Positions 56,492-64,000 of a stretch of DNA of 64,000 nt are shown piece by piece. The stretch lies in NCBI RefSeq assembly GCF_015832195.1, contig NC_052017.1, positions 52,402,652 through 52,466,651 of the forward strand. The letters run 5' to 3'. The first letter of the stretch is position 1. Each line of letters begins with the position of its first letter. A program made the translations under genes and the position numbers. This DNA comes from Motacilla alba alba. Lineage: Eukaryota > Chordata > Aves > Passeriformes > Motacillidae. Below the pieces are notes generated by a model. The model searched no databases. It saw only the letters and a list, made by a program, of their open reading frames with translations, and was not told the origin of the DNA.

Positions 56492-59339
56492 ATGATACAT
56501 GTCTGAAGATTGCCTTATAAATGATTAAGCAATGCTAAAAACTTCAACTCAGAAATCAAATTCACAGGCAAATTTGCTGGATGGCATATTCCATTTTTGA
56601 AATTTATGATGGAGATAGATATCTGTTATTTTAGAATTGATCTCCACCTCAGAATAAGATCTTTTCTTCTGACACCTGCTGGATTTTTTGTTGGCACACT
56701 CGAGTCTTTACTGTCTTTTTTTTTTTATTTTTTTATTTCTATGTCTGCTCCAAAAGGGTGACATTTTTAAGCAAATCTTCACTGTCAACTTCCATTTGTG
56801 TGCTTTGCCAAAGCTGATATTTTTTATCAGCACTTCCACAGAGGTAAATGGATTTTTAGTGAATCAGTGCTCCTTCATTTTCTGATTTTATAGCATTATT
56901 GAGTAGGGAATGCAATACTGTGGTTGGAGAGAACTGTGAGCAGATGAACATCTCAAATTGCTAAATAAATATTGAAATGTTTGTTTTTAAAATAAAAGCT
57001 GGGCTAGGCTGGAAAGTTTGGTTTAGTATTAAGACGCACTGACAAATTATTACCTACTCCTCTTTATAGTAGCATACTAACAAATTCATGTTATGCTAAA
57101 GGAATGGTTAAGCAAATGTCCTGTAATGAGTGTCCAGCTCATGCTTAAGACCTTTTAGGCATGGGAGACCTAATTAAACCAAGAAGATAGGGCAAAACAG
57201 TAATTCCATTCAATTGTATTTTCAGTTTTAGAGGTTGTGGCCCCCCTTGAATTGAATCCCTGTTTCCTGTTGTCAGACTTGGTAGAGCTCTTGCCTGGCT
57301 GAAGCAGAATGTTCCCTTTTTGCAGGATCCTGCAAAATCTCCCTTAAGAGATTGTTCCTGTCCCAGGTAGATGGAGTGGGCTGCTGAATTCCCAGAGCTA
57401 GATGGGGCCTGAAACAGGTGCTGACTGGAGGAACAGAGGAAGCCTGAGACTACTGTATGCATGACTCAAACCCTGGCGCTGCCCCTGACAGCTGTAAGGA
57501 GTGTCTTTCTCCATCCTTGGCCACAGATCTGGTGCATCCAGAGGAGACACAGAGATGCCCTGGCAGAAGCTGGCAGGCAAGGCAAAGATGTAGCAAGCAG
57601 TGGGCTGACATGCAAGAGCCATAGCATGACTTAGACAAGGGGTGAAAAAGACTGGTTCAGTCCAGAAAGGGTGAGGAGGAGAGAAGTCGTAGCAGTTTTT
57701 GAGAATGTACAGGGCACTGCAGGGAGTATAATGTCTGTACTTAGCTATGCCCTTGTAAAACCATGATAAAGCACTTGAATTGTATCCTCATCTGGGGTAA
57801 ATTACATTACAAGCACTAACTTCAGAGGCATTGTTTTAATTCATTCCAGCTGAACAGTCAGCAGAGAAAAATTGTGGATTAAAGATGCAAGTGCAAATTA
57901 CTACTATTTTTGTTTTACCATGATATGTATGTTGTATTTCCTTGTTAGATATTTTGCAGTTTCTTATAGCTGCTGATCATTGTTGTTTCTTACTTTAGCA
58001 CAAGTGAAAGATCTCTGCCTTTGAAAGACATGAAGCGCAGCACTAATAAAATATCAGACACAGTACAATAGCAAGCTCCTAAAAAGGAGATTAAACAGAT
58101 TACAAAAAAAATAGGATGTGGTGGGCTTTACAAATAAATAAATAGCTATACCTGAATTTTTAAATGATGACTCAAGAGCTTGAATAATCATTGAGAGACT
58201 GGAGCTGTATGGACTAAGGCTTTTTGTGGAGACAGAGCAGGAAGGAACAAAACTCTGTATTACCCAGATGCCAAAGAGGATAAGGATTATAAATGGAGAT
58301 CTGATCACACAGTCACAACAGCACTAACAAGGCAGCCCTGATACTATATTAAAATCTTGGCTAGCATGCACAGAAAGAAGAGAAACCCACTCAGGTGTGT
58401 AAGAAAGCATACTACTAGATTCTAATTTAGCTCTGATCTTGAGATGAATCTAATTAGAGTCATTTGGGCTCTTCTCCTGGTTATTGTTAGACATGTAAAC
58501 TTAAATACCCTGCAAAAAAAAGATCCTGGGCACAAAGATGTTAAGAAAGTCAGACCTATACTGGATGCTTGTGGCCAACTGTGAATTATTAGCAAGTTAA
58601 CAGAGAATGTCAGGGACTCTAGGAGAAGTAGCTGTAATGTAGGCATCAAACCCAAGACCTGCATGACCCTGGCTGTCACAATCATTAGGATTCAGTCCTT
58701 TACTACAGGTTAAAGGGATTAAAAAGGTAGAAGCAGCAGTACCGTTAAAGGAAGTTGTTCAGTGTGCAGTGGGGAAGCTAATTCTCTCCTTACTCTCAAC
58801 CAAGACAGAAAATAATTAAATAAAGGGAATAAATTTAAGGTGATATATCTTCTGTCAGGACTGCAGAGAGTTGGGATGACATGGTAAAATAGATCAGAAG
58901 AGGTAGAGATTTTCAGATCAGGACATAAAATTTAGAAATGTAATGTGTATTTATTTAAGTGGTATCTGTATATTTGCCTTCACTTTGCCACTTTGAAAAG
59001 TCTAATCTCCAGTTTTAAAGAAATTCAGCAGTTGTAGGCCCCTGTACACCCCAACAAAAGAATATTGTGGGATCTTGGACAAATTCAAATAAAGCCTACT
59101 GTTTCTCATTTTAATGCTCTGAATGTCAATCTGAATTCTGCTGATAGAGCTGGCCCTTTAGTGTTTGTTTTAGTCCTGATTTTTAGTTTTGCATCAAATA
59201 TCCACCTGGCAGAATTATGGTCAACAAAGGGAAAGCTGCCTCTTCATTTCTATACTGCATTTGACATATGTAGGTTTGGCTGTATGTATTAAAGTGTTGT
59301 GGGTTTGGGCTTGCTGGTATCCCAGATCTGAACCACTGT

Positions 59340-59490
59340 GTCATTGCTCATGGTTGAATTAATGATGTGAATGTCTTAAGAAGCCATCAGATTCATAAAT
59401 CACCAGAAATGAGAGGGATAACTCATAAAAGTCTTTTCCTTTTGTTTAGCCATTTATCATTTTGCTTGCACATTAATAAACAGAGCTCCC
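59340..59490. promoter_or_regulatory. Candidate conserved sequence upstream of exon 7
   Basis: The stretch 180-330 bp ahead of exon 7 is complex and repeat-free, with GAATTAATGATG, CATTAATAAAC and CATAAATCACC motifs. It might be a splicing or transcriptional regulatory element. The evidence is composition and position only. Confidence 0.18.
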
Positions 59491-59528
59491 CTGAGGTAAG
59501 CCATAGGAAGAAAGATTTTTCTTCCTAA

Positions 59529-59873
<345 letters not shown>

Positions 59874-60867
59874 TAAGAATTGTATTTGCTACCTGAATTG
59901 TATATTCTCATTTATGTGTCACACACACACAAATGTGAACATATACTCACATCTTTAAGTAACTTGTGGGGGTTTTTTTTGTGAATATGTGCATTTTGCA
60001 GTTTCTATAATGTATGTTCATCAGAGCTTAATTTAAAATATAAAATTTTTTTTTCTTGCTCAGAAAGGTAGCCACAAGGAACTTTTTGGCCTATTATTGT
60101 CCAGTGCAGGTAATATTTTGTCTGACCAGCAGAAACAGTGTGCAGTAATCCGTTTTCAGAGAAGAAACTCTAGGATAGGTTTTTACTTAAGTCACTTGGG
60201 TTCTCCTGCCCATAGATATGATAGACAGTGAAATGTTCCTACATTACAATCATCAGAACGTATAGAAGAGAAATATGGTACTGTTCAACCCAAATGTTTG
60301 GCTGTAACTTTTGGGTATTCAATTTTTTGTTTCCTGTCTCAAAAGATTTGACATTCTTTGGCTAATTTTTTTTTTCATACCAAGGAAGTACTGTCATCAG
60401 AAATGCTGTGACTTTCACTTGGCTGCTTCACTTGTGTGTGCAAGAAAACAGTCAGGAATGGTTGTTCTGGAGCAGAATAGCAGAGTAGCAAATGAAGAGA
60501 TGGACAGGAGTTGTGCAGAAAAGGGAAGCAAATAGGGCACAAAGGAGAGGGAACTAAAGGAATAATATAAAAAGAAAAAAGGGAGTGGAAGAAAATTAAG
60601 AACTGCAGCAGTAAAAATGGAGATGCAACTGCAGAACATTCTGTGTTTGTGGCATTGCTATATGTTAACTGAGAAAAGCTCCTTTGGCATTCTAAAAAAA
60701 ATCCCCCACCTCTCCAAAGTGTCAGAAAATGTTGGGTTTGCATTTATTACCCTCAAAGAGTGCTTCTGGGCTGGGGCTTAACAGCAGCTTCCACCTTCAA
60801 TTTGCACTGAAGCAAAGGAGCGAGTCCCTACAGTAGTTTCTTGAGATGGGGCACCCATTTTAGGAAA

Positions 60868-60930
60868 GGCTCAAAAATACTACCAAGGTCATGGGTTTGA
60901 CCCCCTGTATGGGCTAAAAAAAAAAAAAAA
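60868..60930 (+). mobile_element. tRNA-Ile-derived retroposon fragment with A15 tail
   Basis: From 60883 the sequence CCAAGGTC, then GGGTTTGA, a C run and TATGGGC follows the 3' half of tRNA-Ile (variable region, T arm with B box, acceptor stem). Three differences are CpG-to-TpG/CpA-type decay at positions where the tRNA has CG. The preceding GGCTCAAAAATAC resembles the anticodon arm only loosely, and the 5' half is absent. Fifteen A residues follow directly (60916-60930). It is not a functional tRNA: there is no D arm and the T stem is broken by an inserted base. It may be a truncated tRNA-Ile SINE or a retroposed tRNA fragment. Confidence 0.5.
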
Positions 60931-61839
60931 TGCTATGGGAGTTTTCACTCCTGTAGAAGATGGGATACACAACTGGTGCGTTAGAAACCATGAGCCTGAC
61001 AAACTCTGAGAGTGACAGCACTGCAAATATTGCTATTAGTGTAAGTGCTGTGTTTTCCTTTTTAAGGACTTTTAAATAGTCATGCTTCGTAGCTCTGATG
61101 TACTTGAGTAGCTGTGTGGTATTTACCACAGGTACAGGTACTGCTCTCAATACAGCTTGGCAGTCAGTGGAGCCATGGTCCCAATTATGAAACTCCTTAA
61201 TGAGGAATTTGATTTATGTCAATGGCTGGCAGCAGTTGGACGACGTCAGATACATGTAACTGTGGAGGTGTGCTATCTGCACTGTCAATAGGATGGGATG
61301 GCACTTAATAACTAAACTCCTTTCCCATAGCTTGTAGCTTTGGTAAAGCAAATAGTGCATGAAAGTTGGCATAGTCTCTACAGTCGCATAAGCCTTCTCT
61401 TCTTTTACTCTTCCAAAGCAAAGCTGGAGTCAGATGAATAGTTTTGTTGAAAACAGTTGTGGGCAAAGAGGGGGCTGTGGGCAAAGACTAAGATGATAGG
61501 GAGTGTTCAAAGTGAGTCTTGTGAACTGGTGTCACTGAAGAAAGCAATGCTTCTGTGACTCAGCCTGTGGTTGACCAAAGGTTTTAGCCCTTCCTGGTCA
61601 TACTTCCAGGAAAGCATAGTATAAAATTGCACATGATTTTGAATTAATATTTTTTTTTCATTTTGATAAGAGTATATCTATTCAGCATGCAAAGTTGGAA
61701 ATGTACACTTCCATTCTTCTCAGTTGAAAGGAAGGAAAGGGAGAGCTCTTCTTCCTGCTTTGCAACTCACCTCTGTTGGTGCCCTTTAACTTCTCCTGTG
61801 TGAACCTGTCTATATAAACCAAAATAAACAGTGATGTAA

Positions 61840-62000
61840 GGTATTAAATCCAAACCACATTTCATTGCCTTAATAAATTCCAAGACTAAATGCCAACAGG
61901 ACTGTCATTAAAACCTAATTTAATATTCACTGTCTTGCAAATAATGCATTCAGCACAAGAACTGTTGTACTGAATAAAACCGTAGGCTCATCCCATTTAA
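61840..62000. promoter_or_regulatory. Candidate motif cluster (intron 7)
   Basis: AT-rich block with TCATTAAAACC, CTAATTTAATATTC near 61915-61928, and CAAATAATGCATTC near 61938-61951. It lies immediately before the 20-bp tandem repeat. Regulatory role is inference from clustered TAAT cores. Confidence 0.18.
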
Positions 62001-62022
62001 AATCTTGTCAGCAACCATGATC

Positions 62023-62080
62023 AAAGTCTAGAAAAAACCGTGAAAGTCGAGAAAAAACCGTGAAAGTCTAGGAAAAAAAA
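62023..62080. repeat. 20-bp tandem repeat, about 2.8 copies
   Basis: AAAGTCTAGAAAAAACCGTG at 62023-62042 is repeated at 62043-62062 with one substitution (T to G, plus retained spacing). A third, degraded copy starts at 62063 and runs into an A stretch. Confidence 0.9.
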
Positions 62081-64000
62081 AATTCCTGGTGTAAAATCCC
62101 AGCTTCTAGAAACTTGCAGGTTAATGTCATCGGAGTTGCTGCAAGAAAATGGTACAATTCAGCAAGGCACTAGGTGGAATTGCAAGACAGGAAGGATTTC
62201 TGCTTTCAATAGTATCAGTAGCATTAACTATACTTAACATTACATAGTCCTTCTACTTCTTGATGTTGTTTCCTATCTTTTTTAACTTGGTCCAAATAGT
62301 TTACAATTGGCAGCATTTTTCATGGTAAATGCTTATCTAATGCTGAATATTTTCAAAAAACATCAGCAAGGTTATTAATTTATCCAAATGAGGTTAGGGA
62401 AGAAGAGATTTTTCTGTACAAACTAGAAGAACTATTGCCTTTTTACTGGGAAGCTGAACTTTGCCAGGAATATTGCCTAGATGATGTAGATGTGATCTTT
62501 GCTGTTCTTGAGAAATTGTCCCATTTAGCCAGTGATAAGCCCTTAAGAGGTTTCTATTAGCATGTGGTAAATAAACTAAGCACTCAGCGTGTTCCAGTCC
62601 AGGGCCCACAGATAGGAAGGAGGACTTTTCCCTGCAGCTGTAGCTCTGGTACCTCCTTGGGAAGCCTGTGGAGGCTCAGTTGTCTGTCCAGCCATAACAG
62701 TTTTGTGAAACAGAAAGCGAAAGCAGTCTTTAGAGGAGACAGGAGTCAGCCCAGAAACTGTACAGGCTAAGCAAGTTGGCACAAAATGCCTTTCTATAAC
62801 ACAGCATAGACTTGCAGCAGAAGAGAGAACAGGCTGCAAAATAAAGTGTGCAGAAGCCAGTCATTCAGAGAATGAAGGTACTGCCCCCTTGTGATTGTGC
62901 TCTGATACCATCTTTATCTCCAGGGTTGCACAGTATTTATAGGGCCCCTGTCTTCAGTGCACAGCCTGAGCATCCTCTGTGGATCAGTGAGAGCCACAGG
63001 ACACTGCCTCACCTGTCCCAGACAGCCTAAAAGAGGGGGGAACCTCGTACCTGGTTGTTTGCTGCCTGGAGGGCAGACTGTGCTCTTGCAACACAATTCC
63101 AGACTGATGCTGAGCAAACTGAACTACTCAGAAGTGACCACCAAGCTCAGTTTTGTCTTCTGGAGTCCCAGCGTACCACTCTTAATTTTGCAGAGGAGTC
63201 AAATTGCTCACAGCCATGACTTGAAGATACTGACAGCTGTTTTGAACATTTTGTATACTGTGTCATGTTAACTAGCCCAGATCTTCTTGCCTGAAATTGG
63301 GCAACCGCAATGAGTGACACTTCTTGCCTCCATCTTTCTTTGATTCATGTTCCTGTGCAAAATGAATCCTTCTGCTTCACCTCAGAGGGAGGTTGAAAGC
63401 ATTAATGTTTTGTGAAGCAATTAGATTATACAGTGATGAGCACAGTGGAGAAGCTCAGGAGGGTGTCAGTAATTATTTATTCACTGATGGTTTAAATACA
63501 AGGGAAGGAAGGCCTATGGGCATTACTCTGGGAACAGAGAGGAAAAGTACCAGAGGACCTCTTGCTGAAGGCTACTGTGTGTCTTGTGGACTGAATGAGT
63601 TAAGAATCGTGCAGAGGGAAAAAGGGGTGTGCTCTTACATAACTAAAAGCTGATGAGTCAGCACATGAAGATTTGGGCAGGTTTACTTCTGGTATGTTTA
63701 ATTTTGTGGGTTCAATGCTCTTTCACACCCGTTTTTGTAAAGGTACTACTTGTGTTCAGAAAGTGTCTCCAGGACCTCACTGGTCTTTGCATTGGTGAAA
63801 AAAAGAGGCTGAAAGATTACATCCTGCGCTTCACACAGCTTTTCAGCATTGGATCCTCTATATGAGCACTGTGGGATGCTGAGGATGAAATCAGGTGAAA
63901 AGAGCTACATTTTGGTCTCTGTTGGTACAAAGCCAAGCACAGAAGGGCTCTGGTCTTTGACATGGATACTACTGTAGATTGAATAATAAATATTAGTAGT

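Noticed and set aside
57960..58800. AT-rich stretch with partial coding look, considered as a retroviral remnant
   Set aside because: All frames have frequent stops and no conserved retroviral motif could be seen.

Overview
This is a stretch of nuclear vertebrate DNA, almost certainly avian, lying inside one very large gene. Four short coding exons on the + strand (23050-23155, 46708-46913, 51789-51935, 59671-59872) join in frame into 220 codons that I recognise as the N-terminal part of GLI3, the zinc-finger transcription factor of Hedgehog signalling. By human numbering they are coding exons 4-7 (about residues 123-343). All four have consensus AG/GT splice sites, and the codon phases match across every junction. 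The paralogue call (GLI3, not GLI2) rests on residues in the last exon, around the conserved SYGHL SUFU-binding motif. The start codon, exon 3 and the zinc fingers lie outside the window.

The avian assignment comes from the repeats. There is a roughly 1 kb 5'-truncated CR1 LINE with readable reverse-transcriptase coding sequence (41983-43008, minus), two shorter CR1 3' ends (43755-43820 plus; 53403-53500 minus), and a 565-bp solo LTR of a bird-type endogenous retrovirus (55544-56108, minus). I cannot name the species.

Layout: 1-23049 is the end of intron 3; 23156-46707 is intron 4; 46914-51788 is intron 5; 51936-59670 is intron 6; 59873-64000 is the start of intron 7. The introns are mostly AT-rich unique sequence with microsatellites, homopolymers and two small tandem duplications. 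Mammalian GLI3 introns are known to carry conserved limb and neural enhancers. Several blocks here are dense in homeodomain, SOX or octamer motifs, and I list them as enhancer candidates without alignment support.

Two intronic items remain unexplained: a cluster of coding-like minus-strand segments in different frames at 18187-19477 (possible unidentified pseudogene), and a decayed tRNA-Ile 3' half followed directly by 15 A at 60868-60930. I saw no CRISPR array, prokaryotic gene, intact RNA gene, or second host gene, and nothing that amounts to a new biological system.
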